NCBI GenBank assembly: GCA_019421385.1
Contig: JAHZFK010000005.1
Location: forward strand, 94,594-102,159
Reading direction: 5' to 3'
Length of the DNA: 7,566 nucleotides
DNA from: Clostridiales bacterium
GTDB taxonomy: Bacteria > Bacillota > Clostridia > Oscillospirales > Butyricicoccaceae
The translations under genes were made by a program, and so were the position numbers. The notes beneath the pieces are model-generated. The model had not been told where the DNA came from, made no database searches, and saw only the letters and a program-made list of their open reading frames with translations. Of this stretch, positions 1-6,390 are shown one piece after another (within the stretch, counting starts at the first letter, position 1; each line of letters starts with the position of its first letter).

Positions 1-358
1 GTTTTTTAAGAATGCGTGGTGGACCTGTGCAATGGAGGCAGATCCCAGAGGCTCACGGTCAAAAGAGAGGAATATCTCGTGGATATGCCGAACATTATAC
101 TCCTGTCGGATTAAACTGCGCACCTCTCCATAGTCCATAGGGGTGACTTGGGAGCGAAGCTGTGTCAATTCATCGCAGTAAGCCTGAGGGATCAAATCCG
201 GTCGCATCGAGAGAATCTGACCCAGTTTAATAAAGGTGCCCCAGTTCTTCCAGAATTGTGCGCAGCTTTTGAGGCGTGATTCCGTGAGCAATATCGTTTC
301 TTTTGAGCACCGCCAACATCTCTGACAGGCGGGACTCCTGTTTCTCTTCTTTACGCAT
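1..358 (-). pseudogene. ABC1/AarF/UbiB-family atypical kinase, N-terminal part, frameshifted, runs off the window
   Basis: The minus strand opens at an ATG (356-358) five bases behind a strong AAGGAG site. It reads MRKEEKQESRLSEML and on to ILEELG, then hits a TAA at 227-229. In the -1-shifted frame from about position 237 it continues as TFIKLGQILSMRPDLIP, then a helical stretch, then LGSASIAQVHHA, and stays open to position 1. LGPTFIKLGQ (the KxGQ motif) and GSASIAQVH are hallmark N-terminal motifs of the ABC1/AarF/UbiB protein-kinase-like family, so the identity is firm. The break sits at GGGGCACC, where LG-P-T would need about two more bases. It is either a real disabling mutation or a sequence error. 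The ATP-binding core and C-terminus lie outside the window. The gene follows the phasin gene on the same strand with 64 bp between them. UbiB-type proteins act in isoprenoid lipid metabolism in proteobacteria; the role in Clostridia is not established. Confidence 0.82.
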
Positions 359-381
359 AGAATCTCCTTACAGCGAGAAAG

Positions 382-411
382 GCTCCGCAACGTGAGCAGC
401 CGTCGCGGAGC
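382..411 (-). promoter_or_regulatory. Stem-loop between phasin and ABC1 kinase genes
   Basis: GCTCCGC at 382-388 pairs with GCGGAGC at 405-411. After one mismatch, three more inner pairs close an 8-base loop. It lies between the phasin stop and the kinase ribosome binding site. On the minus strand the stem is followed by CTTTCTC, a poor U-tract, so it could be an attenuator, an RNA-processing or stability element, or a weak terminator. Confidence 0.4.
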
Positions 412-422
412 TTTTGCGATTC

Positions 423-791
423 TTAAACCAGCTTAGAATCCGTCTTTTCCTCGCTGGGAGTAGCTTCATCTTCGCTTTTTGCTTCGGCGGCTTTTCGGTC
501 TGCCTCCTCCAGCTTGGCTTTCAGTGCGGCCCGCTCCTCCGGAGTCATATCATCTACACGACCCATAATCTTTTCTACCGATTCTGAAGGCTGAAGATTT
601 GCGACAGCTTCCTTGACTTTCGCTGCAGCGTCCCGCTTGAGCTCCTCGTTGAGAATCTTCCCCTGTTCGACTGTAAGCTCACCCTTTTTCACGAGTTCGT
701 CCACAACCTCCTTGGACTTTTCCGCCGTTACTGCCAGAGCGCCCACTCCGGCCAGAAAAATACGGGTCAGACCATTTCCTAATTCGCTCAT
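423..791 (-). CDS. Phasin-family small helical protein
   Basis: This 122-residue protein begins MSELGNGLTRIFLAGVGALA. Residues 8-22 form a short hydrophobic, possibly amphipathic segment. Residues 23-66 are charged helix with likely coiled-coil character (VVDELVKKGELTVEQGK). The final 20 or so residues are a disordered acidic tail rich in E, K, S and A. This matches the phasin-like family annotated as polyhydroxyalkanoate granule-associated or PHA-synthesis-regulator phasin, which in Firmicutes is often found without PHA genes, so the true role is uncertain. I chose the ATG at 789-791 because AAAGGA lies 10 bases upstream. An in-frame TTG at 822-824 would add 11 residues, but it overlaps the probable transcription start and has no ribosome binding site. 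The ABC1 kinase gene follows on the same strand and is probably co-transcribed, which suggests a shared membrane- or lipid-related function. Confidence 0.8.
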   Translation of the reverse strand: MSELGNGLTRIFLAGVGALAVTAEKSKEVVDELVKKGELTVEQGKILNEELKRDAAAKVKEAVANLQPSESVEKIMGRVDDMTPEERAALKAKLEEADRKAAEAKSEDEATPSEEKTDSKLV

Positions 792-826
792 ACAAGACAA
801 ATCCTTTCTGATATGAATTGACAAGT

Positions 827-832
827 TTTATA
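827..832 (-). promoter_or_regulatory. Possible -10 box for the phasin gene
   Basis: On the minus strand TATAAA lies about 36 bases upstream of the phasin ATG, which would give a leader of roughly 30 nt. The hexamer 17 bases further upstream (TAGGAT) is a poor -35 match, so this is only a candidate. Confidence 0.3.
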
Positions 833-1025
833 CCTGTTGTTCGTCTCCAATCCTACCGTGAAAAGCAGAAATTGTATAGGCTCAACCCGCCTGTTTTGTA
901 CGAAATTTGAACAAATCCATATTCTTGCACTTTATTCGGACATTTCTTTAAAAATGTCAGTACAGATACGATGGAAAAACTGCTATTCTTCGTGGTACTG
1001 AAGCAAAAGTCCCCGAATGTAATAA
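833..1025. other. Intergenic stretch, no gene recognised
   Basis: This is AT-rich DNA upstream of the phasin gene. An open frame on the minus strand crosses it and continues to about 1137, but it has no convincing ribosome binding site, runs straight through the TetR terminator hairpin and gives a low-complexity F/C/L-rich product. Apart from the candidate -10 box next to the phasin gene I see no conserved feature here. Confidence 0.5.
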
Positions 1026-1054
1026 GAACCGTCAGATCAAAAATCTGACGGTTC
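1026..1054 (-). terminator. Hairpin terminator of the TetR gene
   Basis: GAACCGTCAGAT (1026-1037) and ATCTGACGGTTC (1043-1054) form a perfect 12-bp stem with a 5-base loop, 95 bp downstream of the TetR stop codon. On the minus strand the stem is followed by TTATTAC, a short and imperfect U-tract. On the plus strand it is followed by CAAAC, so the minus strand is the likely direction. Confidence 0.65.
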
Positions 1055-1148
1055 CAAACATGATGAAACAGCATGAAAAATAACCTTATCAAATTTCTAA
1101 TCATGCAGCGAAAACATCCGTAGCAGAACAGGTGCACTTCTCTGCACT

Positions 1149-1721
1149 TTAAGAGTCGGCAGGGTCATTTTGAGAAATAATTTGATGGAAAAGTTCTCCC
1201 GACAACAATTCTTCCAGCGTGGTTACCGTGGTATCGGGATTCTTGGCCATACCGCTTTTGATCCAGTCCAGCAAGACGCCAGACATGCCATGGGCATAAA
1301 AACGAGAGATGGTTTTGATCTGCTGGGGGCGTAACACCTTTTCCCCTCCGGCATTGAGAATGATGTTCTGCACCAGATTTTCATAAAATTCCATGAGGCA
1401 GGCGGACAAGCTGTTTTGTCCCTCAAATTGAACCACATTGGCATAAAAGGTTTTATTCTCTTGGATATAATGGCAAAGGGCGCGCATTCCGCTGCCCCAC
1501 TTGTCGATGGAAACGGTATCTCCAATCAGCGGTGTAATCTCCGTATAAAAGATCCAGTTGATCACATCGTATTTATCCTTGAAATGATAGTAAAAGGTGT
1601 TGCGGCTCATCTTGCAGTGCCGGGCAATATCCCCCACAGTAACATCTGTGAAAGATTTCATCTCCAACAGCTGCTTCAAGCCACGGGCAATCATAAACTT
1701 TGTAAAGTCAGAGTTTGACAT
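1149..1721 (-). CDS. TetR/AcrR-family transcriptional regulator
   Basis: This 190-residue protein is the usual size for TetR regulators. Residues 8-56 form the DNA-binding domain: a first helix (FMIARGLKQLLEMKSF), then the helix-turn-helix VTVGDIARHCKMSRNTFYYHF, with the typical TFYYHFKDKYDVINWIF continuation. The remaining 130 or so residues form an all-helical ligand-binding and dimerisation domain. Its FYAHGMSGVLLDWIKSGM stretch is typical of the C-terminal domain of DhaS-like TetR proteins; this sub-family assignment is from memory. The ATG at 1719-1721 follows AGGAGG with 7 bases between. It is transcribed divergently from the 314-residue gene at 1862, and a palindrome lies within its own promoter, so it probably controls itself and perhaps its divergent neighbour. 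The ligand is unknown. Confidence 0.92.
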   Translation of the reverse strand: MSNSDFTKFMIARGLKQLLEMKSFTDVTVGDIARHCKMSRNTFYYHFKDKYDVINWIFYTEITPLIGDTVSIDKWGSGMRALCHYIQENKTFYANVVQFEGQNSLSACLMEFYENLVQNIILNAGGEKVLRPQQIKTISRFYAHGMSGVLLDWIKSGMAKNPDTTVTTLEELLSGELFHQIISQNDPADS

Positions 1722-1749
1722 GGCTGTTCCTCCTGCGGCGGTTTTCAGT

Positions 1750-1778
1750 ATTTTATCACAAAGGGAAAATTTTCACAA
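1750..1778 (-). promoter_or_regulatory. Sigma-A-type promoter of the TetR gene
   Basis: On the minus strand TTGTGA (1773-1778) and TAAAAT (1750-1755) are separated by exactly 17 bases. The -10 box is preceded by TG one base away (extended -10, TGATAAAAT). It lies about 30 bp upstream of the TetR start codon. Confidence 0.7.
1765..1774. promoter_or_regulatory. Candidate TetR operator palindrome
   Basis: GAAAATTTTC is a perfect 10-bp palindrome placed in the spacer of the TetR promoter, overlapping its -35 box. A dimeric TetR protein bound here would block its own promoter. The palindrome is short and AT-rich, so it could arise by chance. Confidence 0.35.
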
Positions 1779-1812
1779 TATGACATGCGGGATCAGATTG
1801 GTTTCTATTCGG

Positions 1813-1841
1813 TGGTTTCTGTTGATTTTGTCTGCTAATAC
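1813..1841 (+). promoter_or_regulatory. Possible promoter of the 314-residue gene
   Basis: TGCTAATAC (1833-1841) looks like an extended -10 box 20 bp before the ATG at 1862. The hexamer 17 bases upstream (TGGTTT, 1813-1818) is a weak -35. The predicted leader would be only about 13 nt, with AGGTGG (1852-1857) as the ribosome binding site. Confidence 0.3.
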
Positions 1842-1861
1842 GCAAGAATTCAGGTGGTTCC

Positions 1862-2806
1862 ATGCAAATCAATGCGATTTATACGAGAAGTGTGCTCCAA
1901 ACCATGGCCGGCAAGGCGATCCGGGATCTCCGCAGCGGTGGGGAACGGGAATTGCGCAATGTGATCGAACTTTGTAAGGGGCGTTCTGCACCTCCCTGCT
2001 ACCAGCAGTTGTGGAACATGTTGGAGAGTATCCTGCGCCGTCCAAACCAGCAGTATGGAGCGCTTCTTTCCCGAGCAGCAAATGATGTGGATCTCAACTG
2101 CCTCAAAACGCTGATTGCCAATCTCGGACTGCATGCATATGCCGGTGGAAGTGAAGCTCTGCGAGACAACTGGGAAGCCGGAGCCGCATCGCCCTATTGG
2201 ATGGAACCTTTGGATGGGACTATGGAACCGGATATACTGCACCAAACTATCTCCAATTTGCAGCAGCAGGGAGCTTCTTCTTTTCTCTTTCGCGTGGAAC
2301 AGGAAACCGAACTGAAAACCGTTTTGAACATTGCCGGCAAGTATCGCCAATGCATGTTTTTTCTGATTTGCAGGGTGCTCTCCTGCTGTCAGGAATATCT
2401 GGAAGAGATGGTCATCTTGGGGAATGTCATCCCTCTGATCGAGTGCGGGAATCTTCTGGCGATTTCCAGTCCGCTGAAACAAGCCGGAATATTGTTTGGG
2501 TTCCACCGTGATTATTCTGAAATCCAAAGTCTGAAAGCCGAGGCAAGACTCCTTCAGCAACTCATTGAAAAGGGCTGTTTTCTAGGTGTTTATGAGGGAA
2601 GCGAACAATATTCCAGTGCAAATCCGGATCTTTTCTACTATGCCAAGCTACAGGAAATTCGAAGCAGGGGGACAAAAGAGATTTTTTTGGCTGACCTTTG
2701 GCGCGACCGGGAAACAGTGCAAAACTTTCTGCTTCATCGGCAAGGTCTTCCTGATGATTCCTTAAAGAGGAAATCGGGAAACAAAATCGGGGGCGCTGCG
2801 GAGTAA
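1862..2806 (+). CDS. Radical-SAM-like protein lacking the iron-sulfur motif (probable pseudoenzyme), otherwise uncharacterised
   Basis: This is an intact 314-residue frame with AGGTGG four bases before its ATG. Residues 1-105 are mostly helical (ILRRPNQQYGALLSRAANDVD, residues 57-77, is a landmark; GLHAYAGGSEALRDNW follows). Residues 110-285 alternate strands and helices like a partial TIM barrel (FLFRV, CMFFLICRV, NVIPLIECG, AGILFGFH, CFLGVYE, IFLADLW). The order of these blocks resembles, from memory, a Clostridia radical SAM family. In that family the helical N-terminus is followed by an LDPTSACNLHCTGC-type loop, GGEP, a GNLVPAIS-like strand and a FLMDFQND-like strand. Here the cysteine loop is reduced to SPYWMEPLDGT (110-120), GGEP is replaced by VEQE (145-148) and the C-terminal cofactor-binding extension is absent. 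The nine cysteines (38, 46, 80, 164, 170, 175, 176, 195, 239) do not form CxxxCxxC. No signal peptide is seen. It is divergent from the TetR gene, which may regulate it. The coding call is secure; the family assignment is an inference. Confidence 0.7.
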   Translation: MQINAIYTRSVLQTMAGKAIRDLRSGGERELRNVIELCKGRSAPPCYQQLWNMLESILRRPNQQYGALLSRAANDVDLNCLKTLIANLGLHAYAGGSEALRDNWEAGAASPYWMEPLDGTMEPDILHQTISNLQQQGASSFLFRVEQETELKTVLNIAGKYRQCMFFLICRVLSCCQEYLEEMVILGNVIPLIECGNLLAISSPLKQAGILFGFHRDYSEIQSLKAEARLLQQLIEKGCFLGVYEGSEQYSSANPDLFYYAKLQEIRSRGTKEIFLADLWRDRETVQNFLLHRQGLPDDSLKRKSGNKIGGAAE

Positions 2807-2822
2807 ATCTCCGCAGCGCCCC
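2790..2822. terminator. Shared terminator hairpin between convergent genes
   Basis: The 14-base arms at 2790-2803 and 2809-2822 (GGGGCGCTGCGGAG and its complement) form a perfect GC-rich stem with the 5-base loop TAAAT. The loop contains the stop codon of the plus-strand gene. On the minus strand the stem is followed by CGATTTTGTTT, a reasonable U-tract, so it should terminate the PTS-glucosidase operon. On the plus strand there is no U-tract, so for that gene it may act mainly as a 3' stability structure. Confidence 0.75.
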
Positions 2823-2891
2823 TCAATGTGATGATATGAAATGATATTGTCGATTTTATAAACGATACTTCATCAGAATGCGTATGCACGC

Positions 2892-4307
2892 TTACAGGTC
2901 CTCACCGTGGCTGGCGATCACATCGCGATACCAGTAAAACGACTTTTTCCGGATGCGCTCTCCTGTGCCGCTGCCGTCATTGTCCTGATCGACATAAATC
3001 AGGCCGTACCGTTTGGACATCTCCCCCGTGGTCGCACTGACCAGATCAATGCAACCCCAAGAGGTATATCCCATCACGTCTACGCCGTCTTCCTCCACGG
3101 CCTGTATCATCGCCTGAATATGCGTTTTCAAATAGTCAATGCGATAGTCATCTTCAACTGTGCGCTCAGGTGTCAGCACGTCGATGGCGCCCAGACCGTT
3201 TTCCACCACAAAAAGCGGCTTCTGATAGCGATCATACAGGGCGTTGAGCGTGATGCGGAAGCCGAGCGGGTCAATCGGCCATCCCCACTGGCTGCAAGTC
3301 AGATACGGATTCTTGGCCGACGCAAACACATTGCCTCCGGTGGCCTCCCCTTCTCCATCGGCGCGCACGCACCGGCTGTTGTAATACGAAAGGGCGATGA
3401 AATCCGCAGTATGCTCCTGCAAGATGCGCGCGTCCTCTGGTGCCATATCGACGTGAATCCCCTTGCTCTCCCACAGTTTTTTTGCATAGGTCGGATACGC
3501 ACCGCGCGCCTGCACGTCCGTGAAGAAATAAGTTTCCCGGTCTTTCTGCATACTCTGCCAGACATCCTCCGGTCGGCAGCTGTATGGATAAACGCTGCCC
3601 GCCGCGATCATGCATCCTACCTGACAATTCGGATCGATCTCATGGGCGAGCTTGGTCGCCAACGCAGATGCCACCAATTCATGGTGCGCCGCCTGATATT
3701 GAACCGCAAGCGGGTTTTCTCCCGCTTCAAAGCGGATGCCCGCGCCCATAAACGGCAAGTGCATGAGCATATTGATCTCATTGAAGGTGATCCAATAGCG
3801 CACCTTATTGCGGAACCGGCGAAAAATCACCTCACAATAGTGCAGGTATGCATCAATCACCGCTCTGCTGCGCCAAGAGCCATACTTCTCTACCAGATGA
3901 AGCGGCAAATCAAAATGACAAATGGTCACGACCGGCTCGATGCCATAGCGCAGCAATTCATCAATGAAGTCCTCATAGAATCGCAGACCGACTTCATTGG
4001 GCTGCGCTTCTTCGCCCGTCGGGAAAATGCGCGACCATGAAAAGGAAAACCGGTAGCAGCGGAATCCCATTTCCGCAAACAGCGCGATATCCTCTTTGTA
4101 ATGACCGTATACATCAATACCGTCCCGTCCGGGATAGCGTGTGCCTTCGGGCAGGGTGCGATAATCCATCACACCCTGCATGACCGGCAAGCGGTTTTCT
4201 CCGTGCGGCAGCACATCCACGACCGCCATGCCGCGTCCGTCCGCCTGCCAGCCGCCTTCGCACTGGTTGGCAGCCGTTGCGCCACCCCATAAAAAATCTT
4301 TTCGCAT
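2892..4307 (-). CDS. GH1 6-phospho-beta-glucosidase
   Basis: This 471-residue cytosolic enzyme is full length for glycoside hydrolase family 1 and of the BglA/AscB/BglH type. It should split 6-phospho-beta-glucosides made by the neighbouring PTS. Visible landmarks are the N-terminal FLWGGATAANQCEGG with the conserved Gln15, FSFSWSRIFPTG (88-98), and H131 in ICHFDLP. The acid/base Glu177 is in TFNEIN and the nucleophile Glu369 in VVENGLG. W417 is in YTSWGCIDLVSATTGEMSKR (414-433). Ser424, Lys432 and Tyr434 fit the phosphate-binding residues known from GH1 6-phospho-glycosidases, and KKSFYWYRDVI near the end is also typical, so the phospho-enzyme call is preferred over a plain beta-glucosidase. 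The ATG follows GGAGG with a 6-base gap, and only 16 bp separate it from the permease gene, so it is translated from the same mRNA. No residue expected for catalysis is missing. Confidence 0.95.
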   Translation of the reverse strand: MRKDFLWGGATAANQCEGGWQADGRGMAVVDVLPHGENRLPVMQGVMDYRTLPEGTRYPGRDGIDVYGHYKEDIALFAEMGFRCYRFSFSWSRIFPTGEEAQPNEVGLRFYEDFIDELLRYGIEPVVTICHFDLPLHLVEKYGSWRSRAVIDAYLHYCEVIFRRFRNKVRYWITFNEINMLMHLPFMGAGIRFEAGENPLAVQYQAAHHELVASALATKLAHEIDPNCQVGCMIAAGSVYPYSCRPEDVWQSMQKDRETYFFTDVQARGAYPTYAKKLWESKGIHVDMAPEDARILQEHTADFIALSYYNSRCVRADGEGEATGGNVFASAKNPYLTCSQWGWPIDPLGFRITLNALYDRYQKPLFVVENGLGAIDVLTPERTVEDDYRIDYLKTHIQAMIQAVEEDGVDVMGYTSWGCIDLVSATTGEMSKRYGLIYVDQDNDGSGTGERIRKKSFYWYRDVIASHGEDL

Positions 4308-4323
4308 CGTTGTCCTCCGTGGT

Positions 4324-6237
4324 TTAGGAAAGCGTCAGCAGCGAATCACCCGTGTTGACCGTTTCAGCGTTTACCGCAAGCACGGCGGCATACGCATCCG
4401 AGTTGGTGATGATCACCGGCGTCACCAGCGAATATCCGGCCTTTTCGATCAGGCTGCGGTCAAACTTGAGCAGTGCCTGCCCCTTCTTGACGGTATCGCC
4501 CGACTGTACCAGCGGCTGAAATCCCTTTCCGTTGAGCTGAACGGTATCCATGCCTACATGGATCAGCACCTCTGCGCCGCTGTCGGTCAGCATACCGATG
4601 GCGTGACCGGTCGAAAACATATTGACGATCGTGCCGTCCGCCGGGGCATAGATCGTGTCATCCTCGGGCAGGATCGCCGCACCCTGTCCCAAGATACCGG
4701 CCGAAAACGCCTCATCCTGCACCTCGCTGAGCGCAATGACCTTGCCCTTGACCGGGCTGGCGATGACGATGTTTTTCGCCTGCGCGGCTTTTTCTGTTTC
4801 AATCGCTGCCGGTGCAGGCTCCTCGCCCGCCGTTTCCGGATCGCGGTAGAATACCATCGTCAGGATAAAACCGACCGCCATCGAGATCGCGATACCAACC
4901 AGCGCGATGATGATGTTGCCCATCGAGCCATCCGGGTTCATCATGTTCGGCAGTTCAAAAATACCCATGCCGCCCAGAATGAACTTGCGGAAGTTGAAGT
5001 GTCCGTAGAATGCGCCGCCAATACCGCCCGCAATACAGCTGATGACGAACGGCTTCTTGAGCGGCAGCAGGATACCGTAGATAGCAGGCTCGGTAACGCC
5101 GAAAATACCGGAAATGAAGTTCGGAATCGCCATTTCTTTGAGCTTTTTGTTCTTGGTCTTAAAGAAAATAGCGAGAACGACCGCCGAAGTCGCAAAGGTG
5201 CAGGCAAAGAAAGGCATCATCACGTTATCATAACCGAGCGTCATGACATTGTTGATGTAAACCGGAATAAAGCCCCAGTGCATACCGAAGATGACCAGAA
5301 TCTGCCACGTCAGACCAACGACCGCACCGGCAACCAGCGGGCTGAAGCTGCGGATGGTCAGCGTGAACTCGGAAATGAGCGTCGAGCCGAAGGTTGCCAC
5401 CGGGCCGAGCAGCAAAAGCGTGATCGGAAGGGTGACCAGCAGCGTGAGCATCGGCACAAAGAAGAACTTGACCAGCTCAGGCACGATCCGGTTAAAGAGT
5501 TTTTCGCACTTGGATGCAAACCAGACCGACAGTATAACCGGAATGACCGTTCCCGTGTAATCGACTGCAATCACCGGAAGTCCCAAAAAGTCAATATACA
5601 CAGGAGATGCAAACATCGTTCCTTCAAAGAGCGTATAAAGCGGCTCTCCCGCTGCGGACAATGCACTGGATTGGATCGCCGGATAGCACAGCGCCGCGCC
5701 GATCGCAAGGCCCAGCATGGGCTTCAGATTGAACTTTTTAGCCGCCGTATATCCCAGAAACAACGGCAGGAAGTTAAACAGTGCATCACCTGCGGCGTTG
5801 ATGATCATATAGATGCCGTCGGTGGTCGCGTACCAACCCAGCGTTGCAAAAAGAGTATTGAAGCCTTTGAGCATACCGCAGGCTGCCATAATGCCCAGAA
5901 TCGGCTGGAAAATGCCTGATACGACGTCAATTGCACGGTCAAGCAGCTTGCCTTTCTTGACCTCCGCCGGTGCAGCGCTGTCCTCCTTCATGCCCAGCAC
6001 CGCGCATACATCATCGTAGACCTCGGCTACATGGTTGCCGATGGCCACCTGATACTGTCCGCCGCTCTTCATCACCGTGACAGCACCATTCATTGCCTTG
6101 AGCACTTCGTCGTTGGCTTTTCCCTCGTCTTTGAGCGTGAAACGAAGTCTGGTAATGCAGTGGACAAGGCCCGCTACATTTTCCTTTCCCCCGACATTTT
6201 TCACAATGTCCTTGGCCAGTTCAGAATACTTTCCCAT
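4324..6237 (-). CDS. bglP: PTS beta-glucoside transporter, EIIBCA fusion (BglP/BglF type)
   Basis: This 637-residue membrane permease carries all three PTS domains in the order B-C-A. EIIB covers about residues 1-80, with the phosphorylated Cys27 in HCITRLRF. EIIC covers about 105-465, with many membrane segments, MHWGFIPVYINN (319-330) and the conserved GVTEPAIYG (380-388). An acidic, alanine-rich linker (467-487) joins it to EIIA (about 490-637). EIIA carries the probable phospho-acceptor His560 in LIHVGMDTVQL and the partner His545 in STGHAIG. Length and order match beta-glucoside or sucrose-family IIBCA proteins. The neighbouring GH1 phospho-glucosidase argues for beta-glucosides such as salicin, arbutin or cellobiose, but the exact sugar cannot be read from sequence. 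The ATG at 6235-6237 follows GGGAGG with a 6-base gap. It is the first gene of a two-gene operon behind rpiR. The symbol reflects family type rather than proven orthology. Confidence 0.93.
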   Translation of the reverse strand: MGKYSELAKDIVKNVGGKENVAGLVHCITRLRFTLKDEGKANDEVLKAMNGAVTVMKSGGQYQVAIGNHVAEVYDDVCAVLGMKEDSAAPAEVKKGKLLDRAIDVVSGIFQPILGIMAACGMLKGFNTLFATLGWYATTDGIYMIINAAGDALFNFLPLFLGYTAAKKFNLKPMLGLAIGAALCYPAIQSSALSAAGEPLYTLFEGTMFASPVYIDFLGLPVIAVDYTGTVIPVILSVWFASKCEKLFNRIVPELVKFFFVPMLTLLVTLPITLLLLGPVATFGSTLISEFTLTIRSFSPLVAGAVVGLTWQILVIFGMHWGFIPVYINNVMTLGYDNVMMPFFACTFATSAVVLAIFFKTKNKKLKEMAIPNFISGIFGVTEPAIYGILLPLKKPFVISCIAGGIGGAFYGHFNFRKFILGGMGIFELPNMMNPDGSMGNIIIALVGIAISMAVGFILTMVFYRDPETAGEEPAPAAIETEKAAQAKNIVIASPVKGKVIALSEVQDEAFSAGILGQGAAILPEDDTIYAPADGTIVNMFSTGHAIGMLTDSGAEVLIHVGMDTVQLNGKGFQPLVQSGDTVKKGQALLKFDRSLIEKAGYSLVTPVIITNSDAYAAVLAVNAETVNTGDSLLTLS

Positions 6238-6249
6238 AGTTTACCTCCC

Positions 6250-6276
6250 GTTACCATTTTCTTTTTGTGCGGTAAC
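6250..6276. promoter_or_regulatory. Inverted repeat in the PTS leader, candidate RpiR operator
   Basis: GTTACC (6250-6255) and GGTAAC (6271-6276) are perfect inverted half-sites with centres 21 bp apart, about two helical turns. The pair spans the predicted transcription start and ends next to the permease ribosome binding site. It could be the operator for the adjacent RpiR regulator, or an RNA hairpin near the Shine-Dalgarno sequence. Confidence 0.35.
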
Positions 6277-6279
6277 ACC

Positions 6280-6308
6280 AAAATAATCCATTTCTTTGCC
6301 AAATACAA
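6280..6308 (-). promoter_or_regulatory. Candidate promoter of the PTS-glucosidase operon
   Basis: On the minus strand TTGTAT (6303-6308) and TATTTT (6280-6285) are 17 bases apart, about 45-70 bp before the permease ATG and just downstream of the rpiR terminator. Both boxes are imperfect, as expected for a regulated promoter. Confidence 0.4.
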
Positions 6309-6312
6309 TACG

Positions 6313-6388
6313 CAGCGCCGATTCCGGTCCGACGGTTCAAAATCCGCAAAAAAAGAACCGATGTTATTGAAACATCGGTTCGGCGCTG
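6313..6388. repeat. 9-bp inverted repeat flanking the rpiR terminator
   Basis: CAGCGCCGA (6313-6321) and TCGGCGCTG (6380-6388) are perfect inverted copies on either side of the terminator, the second overlapping the hairpin by two bases. They could pair only in a read-through transcript. The role is unknown. Confidence 0.4.
6348..6381 (-). terminator. Intrinsic terminator of rpiR
   Basis: GAACCGATGTT (6355-6365) and AACATCGGTTC (6371-6381) form a perfect 11-bp stem with a 5-base loop. On the minus strand it is followed by seven T (6348-6354). It lies 9 bp after the regulator stop codon, so the regulator and the PTS operon are largely separate transcription units unless read-through occurs. 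Confidence 0.9.
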
Positions 6389-6390
6389 GT

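Noticed and set aside
792..824. Longer phasin start at an upstream TTG
   Set aside because: No ribosome binding site lies ahead of it, and it sits almost at the predicted transcription start.
853..1137. Minus-strand open frame of 94 codons between the phasin and TetR genes
   Set aside because: It runs through the TetR terminator hairpin, lacks a ribosome binding site and gives an atypical F/C-rich product.
1850..2560. Minus-strand open frame of 236 codons opposite the 314-residue gene
   Set aside because: The plus-strand frame is longer and has a ribosome binding site, strand/helix periodicity and a terminator at its end; the minus frame has none of these.
2907..4040. Plus-strand open frame of 377 codons opposite the GH1 gene
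   Set aside because: It is the shadow of the glucosidase gene, with no ribosome binding site and no recognisable domain.
4180..5919. Very long plus-strand open frame (579 codons) opposite the PTS gene
   Set aside because: It is antisense to an unmistakable EIIBCA gene; the R/H/D/Q-rich product has no domains and reflects the GC-rich third positions of the real gene.
6238..6347. BglG/LicT-type RAT antiterminator in the PTS leader
   Set aside because: The only terminator here belongs to rpiR and no RAT-like sequence overlaps it; the GTTACC repeat has no U-tract.
6238..6347. Catabolite-response (cre) site near the PTS promoter
   Set aside because: I could not find a sequence close to the TGWAANCGNTNWCA consensus by eye.
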